From Verrucomicrobiia bacterium (lineage in GTDB: Bacteria > Verrucomicrobiota > Verrucomicrobiia > Opitutales > Cerasicoccaceae), in NCBI GenBank assembly GCA_030432235.1, contig JAUIHT010000001.1, positions 1,054,001 to 1,118,000 of the forward strand: a DNA stretch of 64,000 nucleotides. Reading direction: 5' to 3'. The first letter of the stretch is position 1; every line of letters begins with the position of its first letter. The translations under genes and the position numbers were made by a program. Below the pieces are notes generated by a model. The model did no database searches. It saw only the letters and a program-made list of their open reading frames with translations, and had not been told where the DNA came from. Below are positions 7,502-15,135 of the stretch, piece by piece.

Positions 7502-8374
7502 CTAGGCTTCTCCTAGCCAGGCCAGGGTCAGCAGCTCGCGGAGGCGCTCGGGGTTTTGGGCGCTGGTCTTGGCGATGAAACCACGCTTGTGGGCAAAGTG
7601 GACGTCGGGCTCGGCGTCGACGCGGGAGAAGTCGAGCAGCGGGCTGTCGTTAAACTTGCGCAGACCGTGGCCTTCGCTGCGGTTGTCCGGGGTGACCACG
7701 GCCACGACGGTTTCCTCCTTCTCCAGCGCCTTGAGGTGGAAGCCGACGCCGGTGGCGGCATCGCCGATGGGTGAATTGCGATTCAGGATGGCAAAGACTT
7801 CGAAGGTCTGGTCGCCCCGCTCGATGGTCCAGAGCTCACCGTTTTCCTGCAGGAATTGGATCTGTGCGGTCAGCCCCTGGATGTAGCCCAGCCATTCGCT
7901 GCCCATGGCCCGCATGACCTCCCAGAGCGGCTCGCCGGGCAGATGGGTGCTTTGTTTGGCAAAGAGCCGTAGGATGGTCGGGTCGACGGGGGAGTCGAGC
8001 TTGCGCATCTGCTCGGGGGTGACGCCGATCCACTCGGCCGTTTCCTTGGGGCCGCGGCAGTCGAAGTGCTCGGTCGCCTCCAGCCAGTCGCAGAATTGCC
8101 GCGCGTGTTCCAGTAGTCCGATGTGTTGCAGGACGAGCGACAGCGCGCAGGATACCTCCGCGTCGCGAGGGAACTGGTGGTGGTCGAAATTCAGGAGTTC
8201 CGGCTCGTGCCGATGGCCGATATCGAGCACCGCGATGCGGGCGTCGGCCAGCTCGGCTTCGGTGGGGTCGCGACGCTCAATCGGGGCGGGGCATTCGCTC
8301 AGCAGTACGCAGCAGGCGAGAAACTCGTCCCGATGCGCTCCTCCGCCATGCGTGATAATCTTATCTATATCCAT
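7502..8374 (-). CDS. MYG1-like DHH-fold metal-dependent phosphohydrolase/exonuclease
   Basis: The protein resembles the MYG1 (UPF0160) family, whose eukaryotic members are 3'-5' RNA exonucleases with a DHH-type metal site. Supporting motifs are the N-terminal HGGGAHRDE (residues 9-17, family pattern H-x-G-x-x-H-x-D-E), an Arg-Asp-Pro segment, Asp51 in VLDIG, and FDHHQ at 63-67. At 290 residues it is slightly shorter than typical members. I chose the ATG at 8374 (MDIDKIITHGGG), since family members start just before the HGG motif; an upstream TTG at 8413 would add 13 residues. It is probably cotranscribed with the YunG-like gene. Confidence 0.75.
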   Translation of the reverse strand: MDIDKIITHGGGAHRDEFLACCVLLSECPAPIERRDPTEAELADARIAVLDIGHRHEPELLNFDHHQFPRDAEVSCALSLVLQHIGLLEHARQFCDWLEATEHFDCRGPKETAEWIGVTPEQMRKLDSPVDPTILRLFAKQSTHLPGEPLWEVMRAMGSEWLGYIQGLTAQIQFLQENGELWTIERGDQTFEVFAILNRNSPIGDAATGVGFHLKALEKEETVVAVVTPDNRSEGHGLRKFNDSPLLDFSRVDAEPDVHFAHKRGFIAKTSAQNPERLRELLTLAWLGEA

Positions 8375-8449
8375 GTGCTGCCCGACAAGGCAGGCAAATA
8401 CGCGCAAGGTCAAGCCAGCGTCCGCTCTATTAATTCCCTGGAAAATATT

Positions 8450-8537
8450 TTAACCACGAAAAGGCACAAAACACACAAAACGGCGGTAAAGGGAGAGCGT
8501 GACTCTGGTTCTTGCGCTTATTGTGCCTTTTCGGGGC
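8450..8537. repeat. A/C-rich inverted-repeat element, copy 1
   Basis: The left arm, around 8451-8480, contains CCACGAAAAGGCACAAAACA; the right arm, around 8516-8537, contains TTATTGTGCCTTTTCGGGG, largely its reverse complement. The core CGAAAAGGCACAA/TTGTGCCTTTTCG pairs exactly. A related element lies between xylA and xylB at 23098-23176. The arms resemble the ACCACGAAAGGCACAAAA sequences scattered in many environmental bacterial genomes. It sits just upstream of the MYG1-like gene. Confidence 0.65.
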
Positions 8538-8947
8538 CAATCACTTTTATTGAGAACTGAGCGTACATGTCACTGGGGTCTGCTCAGAGATGGACTGCCC
8601 CAACATAGACAACGTATCCAATTAATCCAATACATCCTCCGTAACTATTGACAGATGAGAAACTTATGATATTATCGGGGCGTCATGAGCACCGAAGCCA
8701 AGTTCACCGAAATCTGTCATCCGCGTGCGGGTTGCCCGCCGTAGCCGGGGGCATTACCGCTGATCCAGGCGGATGTCCGGCGAGTCTCGGGTGGCTCCAT
8801 TCATCGCCTCGCGTGCCCAGGAGCGCACGGCGAGGGTAGCATTAAATGAAGGAGGAGACGATTTGAGATGAAGCCGGGCGGATGCCTCCGATTACCGGAT
8901 GTTCTTTGACATGGCTGCATGGATTGCAGCCGATAGCCCAGCCAGCC
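8538..8947. other. Intergenic stretch without a convincing gene
   Basis: About 410 bases. Only short reading frames are present, with poor codon pattern and no recognisable product. One perfect 7-base-stem hairpin, GGCTGCATGGATTGCAGCC (8913-8931), lies 17 bases beyond the end of the thioredoxin-fold gene and could help end its transcript, though it lacks a T-tract. Otherwise I see nothing in it. Confidence 0.5.
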
Positions 8948-9700
8948 TTACGACGACTTCTTGTTCAGCCGGGATTCGAGCTCCCCCATCACTTTGGTAG
9001 GGCCGACGTAGGTTTTGCCCTCGTAGCTGTGGGAGATGACATTGCCGTCCTTGTCGACCAACACGAGGCAGGGGATGCCGCTGCCTCTGAATTGGGTCAG
9101 CTCTTTGCTGGATTTCTTCTTATCGAAGTCAAGAGCGAGCCACTCCATGTCGTCGTCTTTCATGTAGCCTTCCATGGCCTCCTCGCTGCGGTCGCTGCTG
9201 ACGAAGATGATTTCAAACTCGTCGCCGTTTTTGCGCTGTTGCTTCTTGTAGAAGTCAACCAGCTTGGGAGTGAATTTCCGGCAGGGGCCACACCAGGAGG
9301 CCGAGTAGTAAATCGCATAATACTCGCGGGGCGCGATCTCATCCGGACTCACGCGGCTCATACGGCTGCCGTTCATGCGGACGAGGTTCTTGGAGATTTC
9401 CTCCTCGAAGGCGGTCTTCGGGCGGATAGTAGAGGCACTGCCGGTGTCCTTCGGCTCAGCCTCATTGGATGCTTTTCCGCTGGTGATGTACTGCTGGTCG
9501 GCCTCGCTGAGCTTGTTCAGGGGCACTTGGTAGCGCATGCCGTCGCTCTTCGAGAAGATGACGATGGTTTGGCCGCCCATTTCCATGGTTCCAGCGAAAT
9601 CGGCTTCCATGGTGATGCCCTCGCTGTTGGTCCAGGTACGGGCGGACAGGACGGAAGCGCTGATAAGGAATAGATAGAGGAGATGATATGGCTGCTTCAT
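8948..9700 (-). CDS. Secreted SHD1-like plus thioredoxin-fold protein (TlpA/nucleoredoxin type)
   Basis: A 250-residue exported thiol oxidoreductase. I chose the ATG at 9700 (MKQPYHLLYLFLISASVLSA) because it gives a clean signal peptide; a GTG- or other upstream start would add a polar extension. Residues 21-72 (RTWTNSEGITMEADF to LSEADQQYI) resemble the SHD1-type module common in PVC bacteria. The rest is a thioredoxin fold with active site WCGPC at 136-140 and a cis-Pro region GSGIPCLVLVDKDG. Such proteins reduce disulfides or mature cytochromes in the periplasm; the substrate is unknown here. It is divergent from hisB with about 100 bases between them. Confidence 0.85.
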   Translation of the reverse strand: MKQPYHLLYLFLISASVLSARTWTNSEGITMEADFAGTMEMGGQTIVIFSKSDGMRYQVPLNKLSEADQQYITSGKASNEAEPKDTGSASTIRPKTAFEEEISKNLVRMNGSRMSRVSPDEIAPREYYAIYYSASWCGPCRKFTPKLVDFYKKQQRKNGDEFEIIFVSSDRSEEAMEGYMKDDDMEWLALDFDKKKSSKELTQFRGSGIPCLVLVDKDGNVISHSYEGKTYVGPTKVMGELESRLNKKSS

Positions 9701-9801
9701 GACGTGGAAATTGAATACACCGTAGGTGCGAAAGGCAATCCACAATGCAGTGCCGGAAAAGCTTGGCCTTGGCGCGGGGATGCCTCAATCTGTCGCGGAT
9801 T

Positions 9802-10416
9802 ATGGCAGACGAAGCCGAAACCCCCGCCGCCCGTGTGGCCGAGATCTCCCGCAAAACCGCGGAGACGGATATTTCCCTGCGCATCGATCTGGACGGCTCC
9901 GGCAAGTCCGAGATCGCCACGGGCGTGCCCTTCTTCGACCACATGCTGACGCTTTTCGCCAAGCATGGGCTGTTCGACCTCACCGTCGACGCCAAGGGAG
10001 ACGTTGAGGTGGATTATCACCACACCGTGGAAGACGTCGGCATCGTGTTGGGGCAGGCCATCAAGGAGGCCCTGGGGGACAAGGCTGGCATCAAGCGTTA
10101 CGGCTTCTTCATTCTTCCGATGGACGAATGCCTGGCCCGCTGTGCCCTCGACCTGTCCAACCGCCCGCTCTTTGTCTACAAGGTAGAGGCTGTCAGTCTG
10201 ATGGTGCGCGATTTCAACATCCTGCTGGTACGGGAATTCTTCCAGGCTTTCGCCAACGCCGTCGGCGCCAACCTGCACCTCGCCCTGGAGTACGGCAGCG
10301 AGCCGCACCACATCGCCGAGGCGCTCTTCAAGTGCTTCGCGCGCGCCCTCGACGCGGCCACACAGGTCGACCCACGGCTCGGTGGCGCCCTGCCCAGCAC
10401 CAAGGAGATGCTGTAG
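9802..10416 (+). CDS. hisB: Imidazoleglycerol-phosphate dehydratase
   Basis: HisB catalyses the dehydration of imidazole glycerol phosphate to imidazole acetol phosphate, in histidine biosynthesis. The 204-residue protein is a monofunctional dehydratase without the phosphatase domain found in enterobacteria. Key motifs are GVPFFDHML (41-49), the metal-binding HHTVED (73-78) and [11 protein letters not shown] in the second half. I chose the ATG at 9802 ([19 protein letters not shown]), which gives the usual short N-terminus; an earlier ATG at 9745 adds a Cys/Arg-rich stretch. hisH follows 103 bases later on the same strand, with a small repeat array between them. Confidence 0.96.
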   Translation: MADEAETPAARVAEISRKTAETDISLRIDLDGSGKSEIATGVPFFDHMLTLFAKHGLFDLTVDAKGDVEVDYHHTVEDVGIVLGQAIKEALGDKAGIKRYGFFILPMDECLARCALDLSNRPLFVYKVEAVSLMVRDFNILLVREFFQAFANAVGANLHLALEYGSEPHHIAEALFKCFARALDAATQVDPRLGGALPSTKEML

Positions 10417-10429
10417 CGGCAAATCGGTA

Positions 10430-10510
10430 GTCAACAGTCATCAGACCGATGACGAAAGGAGAGTTTCATTGTTTGACTCCCTCTTGACTACTGACCCTTG
10501 ACTCTTGACT
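10430..10510. repeat. TTGACT-type short repeat array between hisB and hisH
   Basis: The spacer contains TTGACT four times (in TTGACTCCC, TTGACTACTGACC, TTGACTCTTGACTG) and the inverse AGTCAACAGTCA at its left end, so the strand can fold back on itself. Similar short units (TGTCTATTGCCGACT) occur at 38657. This looks like slippage-prone intergenic repeat DNA; no regulatory role is evident. Confidence 0.5.
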
Positions 10511-10519
10511 GTCCTCGCC

Positions 10520-11143
10520 ATGACCCAACCCGACATCGCAGTCATCGACCCCGGCATGGGGAACCTGCGCAGCGTGTGCAAAGCCTGGGAGCACGCCGGG
10601 GCCGCTGTACGCCTATGCGACAGCCCGGAGGCCGTCGGACAGCCTGACGCGGTGGTATTCCCGGGGCAGGGGGGTATGCCGCACTGCATGGAGGCGCTCC
10701 GGGCCACCGGCTTTGACAGCTTCCTCAAGGACTGGATTGCCGCCGACAAGCCCTTTTTCGGCATCTGCCTGGGTCTGCAGGCGCTCTTTGAGGTCTCCGA
10801 GGAGGGCGAAACCCCCGCATTGGGCGTTTTTCCCGGCCAAGTGGTGCGTTTTCGTCTCGGGACGGAGTATAAAATTCCGCACATGGGCTGGAATACCGTT
10901 ACATTTCAAGGGGAACCCACTCCTGCGGAGGCCGGCTTGAGCCGCTCGGAGGACCAGTTTTACTTCGTTCACAGCTACCACGTCGAGACGCCGGAGGCCT
11001 CCATTGTCTGGGGAGAGACGGAGTACGGCTACCGTTTTGTCAGCGCGGTGAGGCGTGGACGCTGCTTCGCCACCCAGTTTCACCCCGAAAAAAGCCAGGC
11101 GAAAGGCTTGCAACTTTACCGCAACTTTGTGGAGTCTTTGTAA
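10520..11143 (+). CDS. hisH: Imidazole glycerol phosphate synthase, glutamine amidotransferase subunit
   Basis: HisH hydrolyses glutamine and passes ammonia to HisF, making imidazole glycerol phosphate and AICAR. The 207-residue class I amidotransferase has its nucleophile in GICLGLQ (Cys83) and the partner residues His188 and Glu190 in [10 protein letters not shown]; the N-terminus [11 protein letters not shown] is typical. I chose the ATG at 10520 ([10 protein letters not shown]); a TTG at 10505 would add five residues. hisA and hisF do not follow, so the histidine pathway is split in this genome. Confidence 0.96.
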   Translation: MTQPDIAVIDPGMGNLRSVCKAWEHAGAAVRLCDSPEAVGQPDAVVFPGQGGMPHCMEALRATGFDSFLKDWIAADKPFFGICLGLQALFEVSEEGETPALGVFPGQVVRFRLGTEYKIPHMGWNTVTFQGEPTPAEAGLSRSEDQFYFVHSYHVETPEASIVWGETEYGYRFVSAVRRGRCFATQFHPEKSQAKGLQLYRNFVESL

Positions 11144-11239
11144 AGGTATGTTGCAGCGCAACTTGCCCTTGCCAGATACGGAAAAGCTGACCTAGTCTTA
11201 TTCTCCCTCTGGTTTTTAGCCGCAATCACCACGATTCAC

Positions 11240-12556
11240 ATGGAAGATACCGCCACATTACGCATCGCAGACGAGAACTACACCTTCCCGCTTATGGTTG
11301 GGACGGAGGGCGAAAAAGCCATCGACACGCGCTCGCTGCGTTCGTCCAGCGGCTTTATCACCTACGACGACGGTTACGGGAACACCGGGTCCTGCCAGAG
11401 CAAGATCACCTTCATCGACGGGGAAAAGGGCATCCTGCGCTACCGCGGCTATCCCATTGAGCAACTGGCGGAGAGCTCCACCTTCATCGAGGCCGCCTAC
11501 CTGATTATCTACGGAGAGCTGCCCAACCGCGGCCAGCTCAGCCAGTTCTCGCAGAACGTCCTGCGCCAGGCCCGCATCGATGTGGGCATGAACAATATCT
11601 TCGAGGGCTTTCCGCACAATTCCCACCCCATGGCCATGCTGAGCGCCATGCTGAACACCCTCGGCTGCTATTACTCAGAGCTGGCCAGTAACAACCGCGA
11701 GCGTGACCTGGAGAACTTCGACCAGGCCGCTTCCGTCCTGCTTTCCAAGGTGCGCACCCTGGCCGCCATGTCCTACCGCATGAAGCAGGGGCTGCCCTTC
11801 ATCTACCCGAAGGGTAACATGGGCTACTCCCAGAACTTCCTGCACATGATGTTCTCGGAGCCCTACAACGAGTACTATCCGCATGACGATGTCACCAAGG
11901 CGCTCGACCTGATTTTCCTCCTCCACGCCGACCACGAGCAGAACTGCTCCACCTCCACCGTGCGCATGGTAGCCAGCGGCGGGGCCAACCTCTTCGCCTC
12001 CGTTGCTGCCGGCGTTTGCGCCCTGTGGGGCCCGCTGCATGGCGGCGCCAATATGGCCGTGGTCAAAATGCTCCAGGAAATCCACGATGCCGGTGACGAT
12101 GGCCGCAAATTCATTGAGAAGGCCAAGAAGGGTGAAGCCCGCCTGATGGGCTTTGGCCACCGCGTTTACAAGAACTACGACCCGCGCGCCAAGATTCTCG
12201 GCGAGTACTGCGAAAAGGTGCTCAAGGCCCTCGGACGCAAGGACCCGCTGCTGGACATCGCCCGCCACCTTGAGCAGGAGGCCCTCAGCGACGATTACTT
12301 CATCCAGCGCAAGCTCTACCCGAACGTCGACTTCTACAGCGGCATCATCCTCAAGGCCGTCGGCCTGCCGCTGGACATGTTCACGGTCATCTTCGCCATC
12401 GGTCGCATGCCTGGGTGGATCGCCAACTGGAAGGAAGTGGCCGAGAGCAGCAGCCGCATCCATCGTCCGCGCCAGATTTATGTCGGCCCCACCATCCGCG
12501 ACTACGTCATGATGAAGGACCGTGGCCGTGATTGGCCCCCCGCCGCCAAGGAGTAG
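11240..12556 (+). CDS. gltA: Citrate synthase, type II (GltA-like)
   Basis: It condenses oxaloacetate and acetyl-CoA to citrate, the entry step of the TCA cycle. The 438-residue length and the N-terminal domain with early beta strands are typical of the Gram-negative hexameric type. The catalytic triad is visible: His267 in PLHGGAN, His307 in GFGHRVYK and Asp364 in NVDFYSG, nearly at the E. coli positions. It is a single-gene unit with about 96 bases upstream and no Shine-Dalgarno sequence I can recognise before its ATG. Confidence 0.97.
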   Translation: MEDTATLRIADENYTFPLMVGTEGEKAIDTRSLRSSSGFITYDDGYGNTGSCQSKITFIDGEKGILRYRGYPIEQLAESSTFIEAAYLIIYGELPNRGQLSQFSQNVLRQARIDVGMNNIFEGFPHNSHPMAMLSAMLNTLGCYYSELASNNRERDLENFDQAASVLLSKVRTLAAMSYRMKQGLPFIYPKGNMGYSQNFLHMMFSEPYNEYYPHDDVTKALDLIFLLHADHEQNCSTSTVRMVASGGANLFASVAAGVCALWGPLHGGANMAVVKMLQEIHDAGDDGRKFIEKAKKGEARLMGFGHRVYKNYDPRAKILGEYCEKVLKALGRKDPLLDIARHLEQEALSDDYFIQRKLYPNVDFYSGIILKAVGLPLDMFTVIFAIGRMPGWIANWKEVAESSSRIHRPRQIYVGPTIRDYVMMKDRGRDWPPAAKE

Positions 12557-12630
12557 GACCACTTGGTTTTAGTCGCGGCTCTGTTCAGACTGGACAGGGC
12601 TTTTGCCAGGGGGCACCTTGTTGAGGTGTT

Positions 12631-15135
12631 ATGAGCCGTCTCCTCTGGCACGGGGCATTGTATGTCCTCCTTGTCTCGACCGCGTTTATCGCGATGGGGC
12701 TCATTTCGTTGCCGCCGACGAACATGACGACCGTGTGGCTGCCCGCCGGGGTGGCCCTGGCTCTGATGGTTTTCCGGTTGGGCTGGTGGGCGCTGCCGAC
12801 CATCTGGCTGGCCAATACCAGCGTTGTGTACCTGGCCAACGGCTACCCGCTCTTTTCCTGGCATCCCTTCACCTACATGCTGGCGCTGGTCAATACGGCG
12901 GGCCCGGCGCTCAGTTACGCGGTGTGGCGATGGTGGCTGACCAAGCCGCCTTTCGAGGATGGCCGCAGCTATATCAAATTCGTCTTTGGCGTCGCGCTTG
13001 TTCCCAGCCTGCTGACGGCCTGGATGGTCATCGCGATTATCAAGTGGGCCGGTTTTCTGGCCGGAATGACCTGGGACGGGTTTCTCATCCGTTCGGGCAT
13101 CAACACCCTGTCCAGCTCGTTGGGGATTCTGCTGGTCCTGCCGCTGGTGTTGGCGCCGCGGGACGAGGGCCTCGGTCGCAGTGCTGGGGAGATTGGCGCG
13201 GCGCATGGGTTGAACCTGCTGCTGACCTTGCTCGTTTGCTGGCTCAGCTTCCACGTCACTCCTTACGCGATTTACCTGACCATTCCACTGGCCATGCTGG
13301 CTGCGCTCCTGACCGGTGCGCGCGGGGTCGCCATCGCGGTCATGCTCATCGCCTTCTACGGGTTGATTGCGACGGCGCACGGGTTGGGGCCGTTTGTCCT
13401 GCCGGCCGAGGACACGCGTACCTACCGGCCCGTTTTCGAGATGGCCATCTTTGCCTTTTGCCTGTCGCTGCCCGGGCAGTTTGCGGGCATTGTGTATGAC
13501 CAACTGCGACGCTATCAGGCGGGCCTTGAGGACATGGTGGCGCAGCGCACCCGCGACTTGAGCGAGGCCGAGGAGCGTTTCCGTCTGGCTATCGAGGCGG
13601 TCTCCGACGGCATTTTTGACTGGGAGTTCCGAAGAAGCAAACCGCGCTTCAACCCTTCCTTCTTCACCATGCTGGGGCATCCCGCCGATACGCCCGACCC
13701 GGACTGGCAAACGCTCCGGCGCTTCGTGCATCCGCGCGACCGGGAGCGTGTCGATACCGTCATCAGCGAGTGTCGCGCGGCTCAGCGGGACAGCTTTCAG
13801 GTCGAGGCACGGGTGCGGGTACGCGGTGGTGGCTGGCAATGGATTCTGGCGCGGGGCCGGGTGGTTCTGCGTGGCGATGACGGCGCGGCCCAGCGTTTGG
13901 TCGGCACCACCACGGACATCACCGAGGAGCGTCAGCGCACGAGCGAGCTTGTCTCCGCGCGCAACCGCGCCCAGCAGGCGGACCGGGCCAAGTCGCAATT
14001 CCTCGCAGCCATGAGCCACGAGATTCGCACGCCCATGAACGGCGTGCTTGGCTTTGCCGAGATGCTGGACACCACGGACCTCAACCAGACGCAGCAGGAG
14101 TTCGTGGAATCGATTCGGACCAGCGGTGAAACTCTCCTGGCCCTGCTCAACGATATCCTGGACCTCTCCAAGATCGAGGCCGGTCACATGGACCTCGAGC
14201 AGCGCGCCTTCGACCTGTCGTTGTGCATCGAGTCGGTCGTCCAGTTGTTCCGCATGCAGTCGGAGGCAAAGCATGTCCCCATTCGGGTCGTGCTGGCCGA
14301 AGGGCTCCCCGAGATGGTGGTCGGGGACAGCACACGGCTCAAACAGGTGCTAAGCAACCTGGTATCCAACGCGATGAAGTTCACCGAGGTCGGCTCCGTG
14401 ACGATCGAAGTCGAGGAGTCAGATGCCGGGAATCCCAATTATCATGACATCAGTATCGCGGTAAAGGATACGGGCATCGGCATAGCGCCTGAGGTGCAGG
14501 CCCGGCTCTTCCGTCCCTTCAGCCAGGGAGACGCCTCCGTCGCGCGGCGTTACGGAGGCAGCGGCCTGGGGCTGTCCATCTCGCGGCAGATATGCCGCTT
14601 AATGCTTGGGGACTTGCTCCTGCAAAGTGAGCGAGGCAAGGGGTCCACCTTTACCGCCCGGGTCAAACTTGGGCAGGTCGGTGAACGGCAGTCGCCCACC
14701 GGTATGCCGGAGAGCGAGGAAGCGCCCATGCACTTGCCCAAGCGCATTCTGGTGGCGGAGGACAACCAGCTCAATCGCCGTCTGCTGGAGGCCTACCTGC
14801 AAAAGCTCGGCCATGCCGTCCGTTTTGCCCATGATGGCGTCGAGGCGGTCGAAGCCTGTCGGGATGGCGCCTTCGACCTCATTCTCAGCGATGTGCAGAT
14901 GCCGCGCATGGACGGCCTGACCTGCGCGCGCACCATACGCGCCGAGGAGGCGGAAGCGGGTCGCCCACGCACTCCCATCGTGGCCATCACCGCCGCGACC
15001 ACCGCCCGTGATCGGCAGACGTGCCTGGATGCGGGCATGGACGATTTCCTGACCAAGCCTATCCGCTTCAACGAGCTTCGCGCCATCCTCCGGCGTATGC
15101 TGCCGGAGGTTTACGAGGAGTCTCAATCGTCGTAA
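12631..15135 (+). CDS. Hybrid sensor histidine kinase: MASE1, PAS, HisKA, HATPase, receiver
   Basis: An 834-residue inner-membrane signalling protein. Residues 1 to about 290 are a MASE1-type integral membrane sensor (PPTNMTTVWLPAGVALAL near the start and about eight hydrophobic segments). A PAS domain with PAC-like end (GTTTDITEERQRT) spans about 310-435. The HisKA motif MSHEIRTPMNG carries the phospho-acceptor His463. The HATPase domain has the N box (NLVSNAMKFTE) and DTGIGI and GSGLGLSI boxes. A receiver domain at about 705-825 has phospho-acceptor Asp754 (SDVQMPRMDG) and a terminal Lys in FLTKPI. There is no output domain and no partner regulator next to it. It follows gltA by 74 bases. 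Its end overlaps the convergent GH2 gene by 13 bases. Confidence 0.93.
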   Translation: MSRLLWHGALYVLLVSTAFIAMGLISLPPTNMTTVWLPAGVALALMVFRLGWWALPTIWLANTSVVYLANGYPLFSWHPFTYMLALVNTAGPALSYAVWRWWLTKPPFEDGRSYIKFVFGVALVPSLLTAWMVIAIIKWAGFLAGMTWDGFLIRSGINTLSSSLGILLVLPLVLAPRDEGLGRSAGEIGAAHGLNLLLTLLVCWLSFHVTPYAIYLTIPLAMLAALLTGARGVAIAVMLIAFYGLIATAHGLGPFVLPAEDTRTYRPVFEMAIFAFCLSLPGQFAGIVYDQLRRYQAGLEDMVAQRTRDLSEAEERFRLAIEAVSDGIFDWEFRRSKPRFNPSFFTMLGHPADTPDPDWQTLRRFVHPRDRERVDTVISECRAAQRDSFQVEARVRVRGGGWQWILARGRVVLRGDDGAAQRLVGTTTDITEERQRTSELVSARNRAQQADRAKSQFLAAMSHEIRTPMNGVLGFAEMLDTTDLNQTQQEFVESIRTSGETLLALLNDILDLSKIEAGHMDLEQRAFDLSLCIESVVQLFRMQSEAKHVPIRVVLAEGLPEMVVGDSTRLKQVLSNLVSNAMKFTEVGSVTIEVEESDAGNPNYHDISIAVKDTGIGIAPEVQARLFRPFSQGDASVARRYGGSGLGLSISRQICRLMLGDLLLQSERGKGSTFTARVKLGQVGERQSPTGMPESEEAPMHLPKRILVAEDNQLNRRLLEAYLQKLGHAVRFAHDGVEAVEACRDGAFDLILSDVQMPRMDGLTCARTIRAEEAEAGRPRTPIVAITAATTARDRQTCLDAGMDDFLTKPIRFNELRAILRRMLPEVYEESQSS

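Noticed and set aside
8648-8839. Possible 63-codon gene in the 8.6-8.9 kb intergenic stretch
   Set aside because: No ribosome-binding site, no coding-like composition and no recognisable product.
12502-14274. Long open frame (590 codons) antisense to the histidine kinase
   Set aside because: It mirrors the codon positions of a clearly real kinase gene with intact motifs; its product is rich in His, Arg, Gln and Gly without any domain.
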